A stretch of 64,000 nucleotides of DNA. It comes from Ruegeria lacuscaerulensis. Its GTDB lineage: Bacteria; Pseudomonadota; Alphaproteobacteria; Rhodobacterales; Rhodobacteraceae. Position numbers and translations under genes: made by a program. Below the pieces are notes generated by a model. The model did no database searches. It had not been told where the DNA came from and worked only from the letters and a program-made list of their open reading frames with translations. The stretch lies in contig NZ_WPZL01000002.1 of NCBI RefSeq assembly GCF_013031245.1, forward strand, positions 1-64,000. The letters run 5' to 3'. Position 1 is the stretch's first letter; the number at the start of each line of letters is the position of its first letter. This document shows positions 45,031 through 53,850 of this stretch, one piece after another.

Positions 45031-45208
45031 TCTGTTTACCGCCGTATGAAGTCTGCCTCAAAAACGTGCCCTTTCCGGGCATCTGTCTGCACTATGTCAC
45101 AGGTGATTCGGCTTGTGAATCCCCTGATTCGCGAAAACCCGCGCGTGACGGCGAAAAGTTTAAGCTGCCTTCGTACATCCCGGACGTCCTGGCTTTCGTG
45201 AAACAGTG

Positions 45209-45553
45209 TCAGCGCCACGTGGCAAGTTCTTTGTTACGATTAATCGTTTGCTGTTCCATGCAGGACCAATAGAACATCTGGGCGGCGCTGCCGCCGCCTG
45301 CCAGTTCCTGTTGACATGTCGCATCACGTCGCTTCAACCAAGCGCGCTGCTCGGTCAGCAGGGCCTGACCAACTCCACGCGCATCAGCCCGTGGTTTGAT
45401 TTCCTTCCACAACCGGTTCAATTCGTTGTCTGCAACCTGCCATTGTTCCATTGCGCAAATATTTTCGTCGTTTTGAGTTGGGCCACCGCACCAGAACTCG
45501 GCCAAGGAAGCGCAAGGTGTAAGGATAAATACAGCAATCGCAATAAATCTCAT
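45209..45553 (-). CDS. LprI/DUF1311-like secreted protein
   Basis: This 114-residue protein has a signal peptide (FIAIAVFILTPCASLA) and then the DUF1311 (lysozyme inhibitor LprI-like) pattern CGGPTQNDENICAMEQWQVADNELNRLWKEI ... LLTEQRAWLKRRDATCQQEL ... SCMEQQTINRNKEL, with paired cysteines. Members may inhibit lysozyme in the envelope. The ATG at 45553 is chosen as a caggaga site precedes it. Confidence 0.8.
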   Translation of the reverse strand: MRFIAIAVFILTPCASLAEFWCGGPTQNDENICAMEQWQVADNELNRLWKEIKPRADARGVGQALLTEQRAWLKRRDATCQQELAGGGSAAQMFYWSCMEQQTINRNKELATWR

Positions 45554-45623
45554 GGCAAATCTCCTGGTCAAAAGGAGATTTTACCACGAACACCAATAGG
45601 CGGCTACAAATGGGGTCAGGCGA

Positions 45624-46814
45624 TTATTGCTCCAGCGCCGCAACGCCGGGTAGTGTTTTGCCCTCCATCCATTCCAGGAACGCCCCACCTGCGGTCGAGA
45701 TGTAAGAGAAGTCCTTGGCCGCACCCGATGCGTTCAGCGCGGCAACCGTATCCCCTCCACCAGCGACCGAGATCAGCTGACCTGATCGCGTCAGGGCTGC
45801 AGCTTTCAGCGCTGCTGCGTTAGTCGCTGCGTCGAAAGGCTCGATCTCGAACGCGCCAAGCGGGCCATTCCAGATCAGGGTCTGGCTCTTGGCGATTATT
45901 TCGGTGATGGCCGCAACGCTGTCCGGACCAGCATCCAGGATCATGCCGTTCTCGGGGCATTGGTCGGCGGGCAGAACCTGAGACGGGGCGTGGGATTCAA
46001 ACTTCTCAGCTACGACGATGTCGCACGGCAATACGATCTCGCAGCCCGAGGTTTCGGCCTTGGCAAGAATTTCGGCCGCGGTGTCCTTCATGATGCGTTC
46101 GGCCAGAGATTTGCCCACGTGCAGGCCTTTGGCAACAAGGAATGTGTTCGCCATGCCACCACCGATAACAAGGTAATCCACCTTGTCGATCAGGTTGCCC
46201 AGCAGTTCCAGCTTGGTCGAGACCTTGGCACCGCCGACAACTGCCGTGACCGGGCGTTTGGGCGCACCAAGCGCACCCTCCAGTGCCTCAAGCTCGCCCT
46301 GCATCAGGCGGCCGGCGCAGCAAGGCAACAGCCGCGCGATGGCCTCGGTCGAGCTGTGGGCGCGGTGAGCGGCGGAAAACGCATCGTTGCAGTACACATC
46401 GCCCAGCTTGGCCATGCCCGCGGCCAAATCGGCATCGTTCTTGGTTTCAGCAGCGTGAAAACGTGTGTTCTCCAACAGCAAAACCTGACCCGGTTGCAAC
46501 TGCTCGGCCGCCAGTTCGGCCTCGGTCCCGACGCAATCGGCGGCGAACAGAACCGTGGCGTCAAAGGCGGCCTCGAGAGTTGGGATCAACTGCTTCAGTG
46601 AAAGGTTCTCGCGCCGCTCACCACCCGGACGTCCGAAATGGGCCAGCAGGATCGGCTTACCACCTGCCGACAGGATATCGCGCACGGTGGGAACAATGCG
46701 CTGAATACGGGTTGCGTCGGTCACAACCCCGTCAACGACCGGCACATTGATATCGACGCGCACCAATACGCGTTTGCCGTTCAGGTCCATATCGTCCAGC
46801 GTTTTCCAGCCCAT
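45624..46814 (-). CDS. pgk: Phosphoglycerate kinase
   Basis: This 396-residue protein catalyses ATP formation from 1,3-bisphosphoglycerate. The N-domain signature [14 protein letters not shown], the substrate-basic patch [27 protein letters not shown] and the nucleotide loop [11 protein letters not shown] are present. The ATG at 46814 ([16 protein letters not shown]) has a gagg site; upstream codons up to 46865 are not family sequence. It is divergent from the cyclophilin pair. Confidence 0.97.
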   Translation of the reverse strand: MGWKTLDDMDLNGKRVLVRVDINVPVVDGVVTDATRIQRIVPTVRDILSAGGKPILLAHFGRPGGERRENLSLKQLIPTLEAAFDATVLFAADCVGTEAELAAEQLQPGQVLLLENTRFHAAETKNDADLAAGMAKLGDVYCNDAFSAAHRAHSSTEAIARLLPCCAGRLMQGELEALEGALGAPKRPVTAVVGGAKVSTKLELLGNLIDKVDYLVIGGGMANTFLVAKGLHVGKSLAERIMKDTAAEILAKAETSGCEIVLPCDIVVAEKFESHAPSQVLPADQCPENGMILDAGPDSVAAITEIIAKSQTLIWNGPLGAFEIEPFDAATNAAALKAAALTRSGQLISVAGGGDTVAALNASGAAKDFSYISTAGGAFLEWMEGKTLPGVAALEQ

Positions 46815-46949
46815 CACCAAATCCTCAGAATTTTGATACCGATTTAGGCTGTTCTTTTCCTGCATTTTGCCCTCAGGTCAATGCGTCACTTGGCATTCAC
46901 GCGCCCGGCGCATAGGTATTTGCGCAAGACTAAACGACAGGAGGGCCTC

Positions 46950-47456
46950 ATGGCCGAGATCAAGGATCCCGAAAACACAATCATCATCGAGCTGAAGGGC
47001 GGCAATGTCGTCGTCGAGCTGCTGCCGGATGTGGCCCCGCAGCACAGTGCCCGGATGAAGGAACTGGCTCGTGGCGGCGAATATGACAACGTAGCGTTCC
47101 ATCGTGTGATCGATGGTTTCATGGCGCAGACCGGCGATGTGCAACACGGCGACATGGAAGACGGGTTCAACCTGCGCATGGCAGGTACAGGTGGATCATC
47201 TCTGCCGAACGTTCCGGCAGAGTTTTCGAAGCTGCCCCATGATCGTGGCACGCTGGGCGCGGCGCGGTCGCAAAACCCGGATTCGGCCAATTCGCAGTTC
47301 TTCATTAACTTCAAGGACAACCATTTCCTGAACGGTCAGTACACCGTCTATGGCCGCGTCATCGACGGGATGGAGCATGTCGATGCCATCGTGCGTGGCG
47401 AGCCGCCTGCGAACCCTGATCGCATGATCAGCGTCAAGGTTGCGGCAGATGAATAA
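46950..47456 (+). CDS. ppiB: Cytoplasmic peptidylprolyl isomerase (cyclophilin)
   Basis: This 168-residue cyclophilin has the catalytic FHRVIDGFMAQTGDVQHGD, the NSQFFINFKDNHFLNG core and the C-terminal GRVIDGMEHVDAI. There is no signal peptide. It catalyses cis-trans proline isomerisation. The start at 46950 has a strong caggagg. Its stop overlaps the second cyclophilin's start by 8 bases. Confidence 0.93.
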   Translation: MAEIKDPENTIIIELKGGNVVVELLPDVAPQHSARMKELARGGEYDNVAFHRVIDGFMAQTGDVQHGDMEDGFNLRMAGTGGSSLPNVPAEFSKLPHDRGTLGAARSQNPDSANSQFFINFKDNHFLNGQYTVYGRVIDGMEHVDAIVRGEPPANPDRMISVKVAADE

Positions 47457-47997
47457 GCTGGCCGCCGCTTTCGCTCTGTTGGCCAGCCCGGCGCTGGCCA
47501 CGGGGCTGGAGATCGAGATCGAAGGAGAGGGCGCCAATGGCATCGTCAAGGTAGATCTGTTTGAAGATCTGGCCCCCCAGCATGTCGAACAGATCAGCGC
47601 TCTGGCCGCAGAAGGTCAGTATGACGGTGTGGTGTTTCACCGTGTGATCGACGGCTTCATGGCCCAGACCGGTGACGTCGAACACGGCCGTATCGGCGGC
47701 GACATGCGTCGAGCCGGCACCGGTGGTTCCGACCGCCCCGATCTGCCGGCGGAGTTCTCGGACTACAACTATGACCGCGGCGTCGTTGGCATGGCTCGGG
47801 CGCAGGACCCGAATAGCGCCAACTCGCAGTTCTTCATCATGTTCGCGCCCGGTCCGTTCCTGAACGGTGAATACACTGTTGTCGGACAAGTCACCGATGG
47901 CATGGACGTGGTTGACACGATCAAGCGGGGCGAAGGCCCCAACGGTGCCGTCATCGGACAGCCGGACGTAATGAAGAAAGTCACCGTGACCGAGTGA
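47449..47997 (+). CDS. Periplasmic peptidylprolyl isomerase (cyclophilin)
   Basis: This 182-residue protein is the secreted counterpart of its upstream neighbour: a signal peptide (MNKLAAAFALLASPALA) and the same cyclophilin fold (VFHRVIDGFMAQTGDVEHG, NSQFFIMFAPGPFLNGEYTVVGQVTDGMDVVD). The ATG at 47449 overlaps the end of the first gene (atgaataa), so the two are translationally coupled. The tandem gives one isomerase on each side of the inner membrane. A terminator follows. Confidence 0.93.
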   Translation: MNKLAAAFALLASPALATGLEIEIEGEGANGIVKVDLFEDLAPQHVEQISALAAEGQYDGVVFHRVIDGFMAQTGDVEHGRIGGDMRRAGTGGSDRPDLPAEFSDYNYDRGVVGMARAQDPNSANSQFFIMFAPGPFLNGEYTVVGQVTDGMDVVDTIKRGEGPNGAVIGQPDVMKKVTVTE

Positions 47998-48002
47998 CAA
48001 CG

Positions 48003-48033
48003 TGCCCGGCACCTGATTGCGTGCCGGGCATTT
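48003..48033 (+). terminator. Terminator after the cyclophilin pair
   Basis: Arms tgcccggcac (48003-48012) and gtgccgggca (48021-48030) are perfect complements followed by ttt. Confidence 0.7.
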
Positions 48034-48144
48034 CCATACCTCGCAAACGTACAGGTTCCAAACATCGCGTCACATCCGCGTGTGCCTGGCTGGTTATGGC
48101 CGGGACATACTGGCAAACTGATGCCTTAAGCGTGGATCGGTTCA

Positions 48145-49113
48145 GTGCACATCATTGCGATATTTTGGCTGATTGTTTTCACGGCGGCTGGGAACGCCGG
48201 GCCGGACGTATGGCGCGGTGAATGGCCGGACACGGACTTCGGCGTAAACAGCGTTGGAAACTGGGCCGAGATTCAATCCGGCGGACCACCTAAGGATGGA
48301 ATTCCGGCACTGAACGCTCCTCAATTCACAGATGCTTCTGAGCGGTCTGACATCGCCCCTTCTGAGCCCGTCATTACGCTCGAATTGGAGGGCCAAACTC
48401 CTCGGGCCTATCCTATCCGCTATCTTATCTGGCATGAAATCGTGAACGACCGGGTCGGCCGTTTCCCGATTGCCGTAACATATTGCCCACTTTGCAATTC
48501 TGGCATCGTATTTGACCGGCGCACACCACAGGGCGTTCTGAGTTTTGGTGTTACTGGTAAGCTGAGAAACTCAGACATGGTTATGTACGACCGTCAAACC
48601 CAAAGCTGGTGGCAACAAGCGACTGGAGAAGCGATTGTCGGACGCATGACTGGCCATAAGCTGCGCGCACTGCCTGCCTGGATGGAAAGCTGGGCGGAAT
48701 TCAAGGCCCGAAACCCTGTCGGTTTGGTTATGGCAGAACCTGCCTACAACCGGGATTACGGACGCAATCCATACCGGGGGTATGACACGTCTCGCCGACC
48801 GTTTTTGTATTCTGGTGAAATGCCGCCTCATGGAATCCAGTCGCTCGAACGTGTCGTTCGGGTTGGTGACAGAGCATGGCCGCTGGCGCGGCTAAGCCGC
48901 GAGAAAGTGGTGCGCGAGGCAGGTGTTATCATCCAATGGGTGCCCGGCCAGGCATCTGCATTGGACACGGGGCGCATTTCAAATGGCAGAGATATCGGGT
49001 CCATCCGTGTTCGTGACGGTCAGGGCAAGGACGTGGTGCATGACGTGATGTTTGCTTTTGCGTTTCACGCGTTCTGGCCAGATGGCAAATGGATGATCGG
49101 AGCCCGACAATAG
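48145..49113 (+). CDS. DUF3179 secreted protein
   Basis: This 322-residue protein has an N-terminal hydrophobic segment (HIIAIFWLIVFTAAG) and then the DUF3179 core: AYPIRYLIWHEIVNDRVGRFPIAVTYCPLCNSGIVFDRR (with a CPLC pair), FGVTGKLRNSDMVMYDRQTQSWWQQ, YNRDYGRNPYRGYD. The paired cysteines could bind metal or form a disulfide. Function is unknown. Translation likely begins at the GTG at 48145. Confidence 0.85.
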   Translation: MHIIAIFWLIVFTAAGNAGPDVWRGEWPDTDFGVNSVGNWAEIQSGGPPKDGIPALNAPQFTDASERSDIAPSEPVITLELEGQTPRAYPIRYLIWHEIVNDRVGRFPIAVTYCPLCNSGIVFDRRTPQGVLSFGVTGKLRNSDMVMYDRQTQSWWQQATGEAIVGRMTGHKLRALPAWMESWAEFKARNPVGLVMAEPAYNRDYGRNPYRGYDTSRRPFLYSGEMPPHGIQSLERVVRVGDRAWPLARLSREKVVREAGVIIQWVPGQASALDTGRISNGRDIGSIRVRDGQGKDVVHDVMFAFAFHAFWPDGKWMIGARQ

Positions 49114-49137
49114 CGGGCTCCATCAGCGATGCGTGCA

Positions 49138-49827
49138 TCAGTCGTCCGTCGTCATAGCATTCCAGATCAGTGCGCCAATTGCCCCGCCGATCAATGGCGC
49201 AACCCAGAACAGCCATAATTGAGCCAGTGCGGGGCTGTCCGCGAACAACGCGACCCCGGTGGATCGGGCCGGGTTGACCGATGTGTTCGTCACCGGAATT
49301 GAGATCAGGTGGATCAGGGTCAGACCCAACCCAATAGCGATCGGAGCGAACCCGGCAGGGGCGCCGCTGGAGGTGGCCCCAAGAATGATGATGATGAAAA
49401 AGGCCGTCATCACGATTTCGATCACCAGCGCGGACATCAGTGAATAGCCTTCAGGCGAGGCCTCGCCTTAGCCGTTCGAGGCAAACCCGCCGACACCTTC
49501 GAAACCCGGTGCGCCGCTGACGATCAGGTACAGGACCGTCGCAGCTGCAATCGCGCCGATCACCTGAGCGATCCAATACGGGATCAGGTCTTTGGCCGGG
49601 AACCTGCCGCCTATCATCAGGCCAAGGCTGACAGCCGGGTTGAAATGCCCGCCCGAGATATGCCCGACCGCGTAGGCCATGGTCAGAACGGTCAGGCCGA
49701 AGGCGAAGGCTACACCCAGCCAGCCGATGCCCACATCGGCAACGCCTGCAGCGAGAACGGCGCTGCCGCAGCCGCCAAGCACCAGCCAGAACGTGCCGAA
49801 AAACTCGGCCATAAGTTTTGATGACAT
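49138..49827 (-). pseudogene. aqpZ: Aquaporin Z gene interrupted by one in-frame stop
   Basis: The frame from the ATG at 49827 reads as Aqp[22 protein letters not shown], first NPA HFNPAV, then [12 protein letters not shown] and a TAA stop (49470-49468). Without a shift the same frame then continues as [18 protein letters not shown] and on to the second NPA ([13 protein letters not shown]) and the C-terminus at 49138. In intact AqpZ the stop position holds Tyr (SNGYGE), so one base change (tac or tat to taa) explains it. The protein would lose its last two to three helices and one NPA loop. Either a real recent pseudogene or a sequencing error. Confidence 0.85.
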
Positions 49828-49918
49828 GAAAAGCCCTCCGAAAAACAATGGGTTTCAGTGTAATTCAAAAATTGATTTTTGTGAAACTGGCGGGAGTCCA
49901 CACCAAGTCTAAGGGGGG

Positions 49919-50728
49919 TCATTTCCAGCTAACCGGGTCCAGCCGGAACAGCTTGGACAGTTGGTTGTACACGTCGGGGACCGCGCCCTTCAATTCTCGG
50001 GGTTTCTCGAAAAAGACTTCGACCGAGACTGCAAAGAACTCTTCATGACCGACTGCACCATAAGCGTCTATGACAGTGTGCTGGCCACGTTCAACGGCAC
50101 GAACATGGGCGTCATAGGCGGTCAGAAAGACACGCTCCCACTCGGCAAAGCTTTGCCCGTCGCTCAGAATCGGAACGCCATTGGTGCCGCCGGACATATC
50201 GTCAACCTGATGCGCAAATTCGTGCAGCACGACATTCTGCCCATCCCGGTCATTCAACGCCCCCTGTTTGCTATGTGACCACGACAGGATGACCGGACCA
50301 CGATCCCAGCTTTCGCCGGTGCGCACAATTTCCTTTTCACTTACGACATACCCATCCTGCCTGCGTTGCCGCGACTTAAACGCGGACGGGTAGATCAGGA
50401 TTGTCGTCAGGTGATCGTACCAGAGGTCGCTGTTGACCACGAGAAGACAGGCCTGTGCCGCAATTGCCAGCCGCATCTCGTCTGTGACTTCCAGCCCTTC
50501 ACAGCCGTAGAAACTCACCTGATCCAGAAAGAGGTTCACCTTGCCGTCCAGATGGGCCCGCAGATCGGGTGGAAGCCGACGGATAAGCGGTACCTGCTGC
50601 TCGATGATGGTTTGTTGCTGGTCGGATAGGGGCGTAGACAGGAGCTTTTGCCGTGCCTGAGATTTGGACCAATAGCGATATGCAAAAAAGCCAGCGATCA
50701 GCAGCAGAATGGAGAAAAATATCAACAT
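49919..50728 (-). CDS. mtfA: MtfA-type zinc-dependent peptidase
   Basis: This 269-residue protein has an N-terminal membrane segment (LIFFSILLLIAGFFAYRYW) and the MtfA peptidase domain. The zinc motif HEFAH is in VVLHEFAHQVDDMSGG, with the downstream Glu in EEFFAVSVEVFFEKP. In E. coli MtfA binds Mlc and cleaves peptides; the N-terminal anchor suggests a membrane-facing role here. It is the second gene upstream of the aquaporin pseudogene on the same strand, preceded by the bactofilin terminator. Confidence 0.9.
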   Translation of the reverse strand: MLIFFSILLLIAGFFAYRYWSKSQARQKLLSTPLSDQQQTIIEQQVPLIRRLPPDLRAHLDGKVNLFLDQVSFYGCEGLEVTDEMRLAIAAQACLLVVNSDLWYDHLTTILIYPSAFKSRQRRQDGYVVSEKEIVRTGESWDRGPVILSWSHSKQGALNDRDGQNVVLHEFAHQVDDMSGGTNGVPILSDGQSFAEWERVFLTAYDAHVRAVERGQHTVIDAYGAVGHEEFFAVSVEVFFEKPRELKGAVPDVYNQLSKLFRLDPVSWK

Positions 50729-50774
50729 TCAAGCACTTTATACGTGGCGCGCGGGGCTTGGAAACACTGAAACG

Positions 50775-50803
50775 AAAAACGCCGCAGGATGTCCTGCGGC
50801 GTT
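50775..50803 (-). terminator. Terminator of the M23 peptidase-bactofilin operon
   Basis: Arms aacgccgcagga (50778-50789) and tcctgcggcgtt (50792-50803). On the minus strand the stem leads into five T, 25 bases past the bactofilin stop. Confidence 0.8.
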
Positions 50804-50827
50804 CCGTCAACTTAATAGCAGTCAGCG

Positions 50828-51328
50828 TTACTGCTTGACTTCGGCTGCCGGATTGGCACCCGATTTGCCGCTGCGGCCGGGATTCAGCGGGTCGTCCTGA
50901 CGCTGCACGGAGCCTTCAAAATGCGCGCCGCTCTCGATGGCGATGGTTTTGTGAATGATGTCGCCTTCGACACGGGCTGTCGAGGTCAGGCGGACTTTCA
51001 GGCCACGTACGCGACCCACGATACGGCCATTGATGACGACGTCATCGGCAGTGACTTCACCTTTGATGGTCGCGGTTTCGCCGATGGTCAGCAGATGCGC
51101 GCGGATGTCGCCTTCGACCGTGCCTTCGACCTGAATATCGCCGGATGTCTTCAGGTTGCCAGTGATGTGCAGGTCCGAGGACAGAACCGATGCCGGAGGC
51201 TTGGGCTTGGGCGCCGTGCTGGCCTTGCTTTCTGCCGGTGCAGGGGTGGCCGGTGTAGCCGGAGCGGCAGGTTTGGCAGCCTCGGGGGCGTTGGTTCCGG
51301 GCTCGTTGATTTTGCTCTTAGAAAACAT
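50828..51328 (-). CDS. Bactofilin
   Basis: This 166-residue protein has a low-complexity Ala/Pro/Thr N-terminus (about 1-50), then the bactofilin beta-helix (SSDLHITGNLKTSGDIQVEGTVEGDIRAHLLTIGETATIKGEVTADDVVINGRIVGRVRGLKVRL) and a charged tail. Bactofilins polymerise without nucleotide and position cell-wall enzymes. It overlaps the end of the upstream M23 peptidase gene by 11 bases, a classic pair in which the filament organises the hydrolase. Confidence 0.93.
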   Translation of the reverse strand: MFSKSKINEPGTNAPEAAKPAAPATPATPAPAESKASTAPKPKPPASVLSSDLHITGNLKTSGDIQVEGTVEGDIRAHLLTIGETATIKGEVTADDVVINGRIVGRVRGLKVRLTSTARVEGDIIHKTIAIESGAHFEGSVQRQDDPLNPGRSGKSGANPAAEVKQ

Positions 51329-52643
51329 TTCTCGCAGCCTTGATGTAAGTCATTGGGTTTACAGGTTTTCCATTGACGCGCACCTCGTAGTGCAGATGCG
51401 TGCCGGTAGACCGTCCGGTGCTACCCATATCAGCAATATGATCCCCGCGCGAGACCCTTTGGCCAACCTTGACCCGGATCTTGGTGTTATGGGCATAAAG
51501 TGTCTCAATCCCGAAGGCGTGCTTGATCTTTACCAGCCTTCCAAAACCGGACTGCCAGCCCGCATGGGTGACGACTCCATCGGCGGTAGCAAAGATGTCC
51601 GTACCCTGCGCGCCGGCGAAATCGACGCCATTATGCATGCGTCGCCCGCCGGTCTTTGGGTCGCGGCGAGTGCCGTAGCCGCTGGTAAAGCGCACGACGG
51701 AACTCACCGGGTTGGCAAAGGGGGCCTTCTCGGCGGCAAGGCGGTACAGGTTCAGCTGATCCATCTGTTGCAGCAATGTGTTCGCGCGGATTTCGTCGGG
51801 GGTCAGTTCCTCACCGCGCGTGCTGAAAGACAAAGGGGTCAGCGGACCGCCCATGCCGCTGTACCCACGCCGTATTTCTTCAATGATACGGTCGGTGGGC
51901 ATACCTGCCTGACGGAACATCTTGTCCAGCGGCTCGACCGAGATCACCATCGCCTCTTCCAACTGGCGGAAAATCTCGTCGCTGCGTTCCTGCATCAGCT
52001 GGATCTCCAGCTCAAGCTCATCGCGCTGGTCCAGCGCGTCCTTGGCATTCGCCGCGATCTGATCACGCTCTTCCGCGGTTCGCGCCAGAGCTTCGGTCAT
52101 GAAGTTCATCTGCTCGGGATGGGTGACAGCAGCCATGTACATGTCGCCTTCACCGGCATCCTGTTGAATCGTGGCCAGTTCGGTGCGGGCGTCCTCGCGC
52201 TGTTTCATGGTGGCGCGCAGGGTGGTCTGGATCACTTCGATCCCGGTCTCAAGCTCACGGCGGCGGTTTTCCGAGGCCAGCAGTTCGGATTGCATGGCCG
52301 AAATCTGCTCCAGCGCGGCGTTAAATCTGTTTTGCGCGGCCAAGGCTTCCTGCGCTCTTGCGTCGCGCTCTGCTGACAGGATGTTCAGACGTTCCTGATA
52401 CGTTGCCTGATCGCGTTTCGCCTGCTCTCGGAAGTTGCCGGATCCGATGCTGTCCATCAACAGGATCGCGGTGGCGACCGCTGTCCAGCCAACAATCACG
52501 GCAACCCCGGCGACGGCAGCAACCTGCGTTTCCGAACTGAGCCGGATGAACCGCGTGTCATTATCAGATTTCAGGAATAACCGGCGTTCAGGAAAATGCC
52601 GTTCGAACAGTGAGTGTAGTTTTATTGCCAGACGTGTTCGCAC
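51318..52643 (-). CDS. M23-family peptidoglycan endopeptidase with coiled coil
   Basis: This 441-residue protein has a DUF5930-type N-terminal part with one membrane segment (about 41-65, VAAVAGVAVIVGWTAVATAILLM), then a long coiled coil (about 75-235, rich in Glu/Arg/Gln) and the M23 domain. Zinc ligands are in HNGVDFAG and THLHYEVRVNG. It should cut cross-links in the wall. It precedes bactofilin in one operon, which fits a scaffolded hydrolase shaping the cell. The start at 52643 is ATG-like with no closer alternative. Confidence 0.93.
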   Translation of the reverse strand: MRTRLAIKLHSLFERHFPERRLFLKSDNDTRFIRLSSETQVAAVAGVAVIVGWTAVATAILLMDSIGSGNFREQAKRDQATYQERLNILSAERDARAQEALAAQNRFNAALEQISAMQSELLASENRRRELETGIEVIQTTLRATMKQREDARTELATIQQDAGEGDMYMAAVTHPEQMNFMTEALARTAEERDQIAANAKDALDQRDELELEIQLMQERSDEIFRQLEEAMVISVEPLDKMFRQAGMPTDRIIEEIRRGYSGMGGPLTPLSFSTRGEELTPDEIRANTLLQQMDQLNLYRLAAEKAPFANPVSSVVRFTSGYGTRRDPKTGGRRMHNGVDFAGAQGTDIFATADGVVTHAGWQSGFGRLVKIKHAFGIETLYAHNTKIRVKVGQRVSRGDHIADMGSTGRSTGTHLHYEVRVNGKPVNPMTYIKAARNVF

Positions 52644-52771
52644 GCGTCTTACCTCTCTATCCCCAAATACAGGACCGGTCGTGAGCGATAGCCGTCCCTT
52701 GGGCGAAGTGCATAGAGGGCGCTTGTGCTTGGGGCAAGTTTGTTAACTGGTTCACACAACAAAGCTGGCCA

Positions 52772-52794
52772 TTCCCGCCAATTCTCGGCGGGAA
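52772..52794 (-). terminator. Hairpin after the DUF455 gene
   Basis: Arms ttcccgcc (52772-52779) and ggcgggaa (52787-52794). It lies just past the DUF455 stop on the minus strand, but the T-run is weak. Confidence 0.45.
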
Positions 52795-52822
52795 ATTGCC
52801 GATAAAGTCAATGTGAGCGCGT

Positions 52823-53635
52823 TTATTCGGATCGACCAGGCGGGGGCAGGTCTTCGGTCAACGGCCAATAGAAGTCCGGCGGCAATCCGGCTTCGGCCCG
52901 TTTTTCTTCGTTGAACGGGGGTTTCAGAGCGCCGTGGAAATAGCGGCGGACCATCTGGTGAAAAACATCCTTGGGATCTGCATTCTCCCGCCCGCACAGG
53001 AAGTGGAACCATTTCGAACCATAGGCAACGTGGCCAACCTCTTCGGCATAAATGACTTCGAGCGCGGCAACGGCCTGTTCAGACTTCGCCTTGCGGAACA
53101 CATCGATCATGCGGGGTGTCACGTCCAGCCCGCGCGCCTCAAGCACCATGGGAACCACAGCCAGACGGCCCATCAAATCGTCGGCGGTATCCTCGGCGGC
53201 GCGCCACATTCCGGCATGGGCGGGCAGGGCACCATAATGGCTGCCCATGCTTTCCAGACAATCACAGACCATCTCAAAATGGCGCGATTCCTCTTCGGCG
53301 CATTTGACCCAATCGTCGTGGAAACCGATCGGCATCGGGACATGGCCAAAACGCGCGATTATATCCCAGTGCAAATCGACTGCGTTAAACTCGATATGCG
53401 CCACTGCGTGCAGCAACGCGATGCGACCGGCCTCAGTCCCCGGTCGCCGTTTCGGAACGTCCCGCGGATTAAGTAGTTCTGGCTTGGCGGGGCGGGCTGG
53501 AAAATCCGGAGGCGTAGAAGTTCCGATTTCAATGGCTTTGCCCCGGGACCGGGACTCCCGCCATTCTGCGGCATAGGCGCGGGACTTGGCTGTCTTCAAT
53601 CTTCCATCGGCGGTCGACAGAACATCAACTGCCAT
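52823..53635 (-). CDS. DUF455 ferritin-like protein
   Basis: This protein has about 270 residues from the ATG at 53635 (MAVDVLSTADGRLKTAKSRAYAAEW), which fits the family start. A TTG at 53692 would add 19 residues. Ferritin-like diiron helices are suggested by HAVAHIEFNAVDLHWD, WVKCAEEESRHFEMVCDCL and EVIYAEEVGHVAYG. The family is uncharacterised; related proteins fall near tRNA-modifying MiaE-like ferritins. The start codon lies in the 3' arm of a perfect hairpin (53632-53660). Confidence 0.82.
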   Translation of the reverse strand: MAVDVLSTADGRLKTAKSRAYAAEWRESRSRGKAIEIGTSTPPDFPARPAKPELLNPRDVPKRRPGTEAGRIALLHAVAHIEFNAVDLHWDIIARFGHVPMPIGFHDDWVKCAEEESRHFEMVCDCLESMGSHYGALPAHAGMWRAAEDTADDLMGRLAVVPMVLEARGLDVTPRMIDVFRKAKSEQAVAALEVIYAEEVGHVAYGSKWFHFLCGRENADPKDVFHQMVRRYFHGALKPPFNEEKRAEAGLPPDFYWPLTEDLPPPGRSE

Positions 53636-53660
53636 AGCGCTCAACGTCTTCGCGCTATGG
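53632..53660 (-). promoter_or_regulatory. Hairpin covering the DUF455 gene start codon
   Basis: Arms ccatagcgc (53632-53640) and gcgctatgg (53652-53660) are perfect 9-base complements around an 11-base loop. In the mRNA the AUG at 53635 is inside the downstream arm. If translation starts at the upstream TTG the hairpin is internal instead. Confidence 0.45.
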
Positions 53661-53850
53661 GTCTTCAATTTGTCTTCAGTCGATCCATTCAAGTCTTGAA
53701 CTCTCCAATTACAACGCGAACTCGTGGGGCAAGGGTTGGCGGCTTACCCCGTCGGAAATGAGCATGGTGTAACTCAATTCGCTACAGGTTTCTGCGCTTA
53801 CCAATCAAGCACGTATTTCCCGAGGATACGGAAAGGACTTTCCCAAACGG

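Noticed and set aside
51156-52376. A 406-codon plus-strand frame across bactofilin and the M23 peptidase
   Set aside because: Antisense shadow; both minus-strand genes have clear domains.
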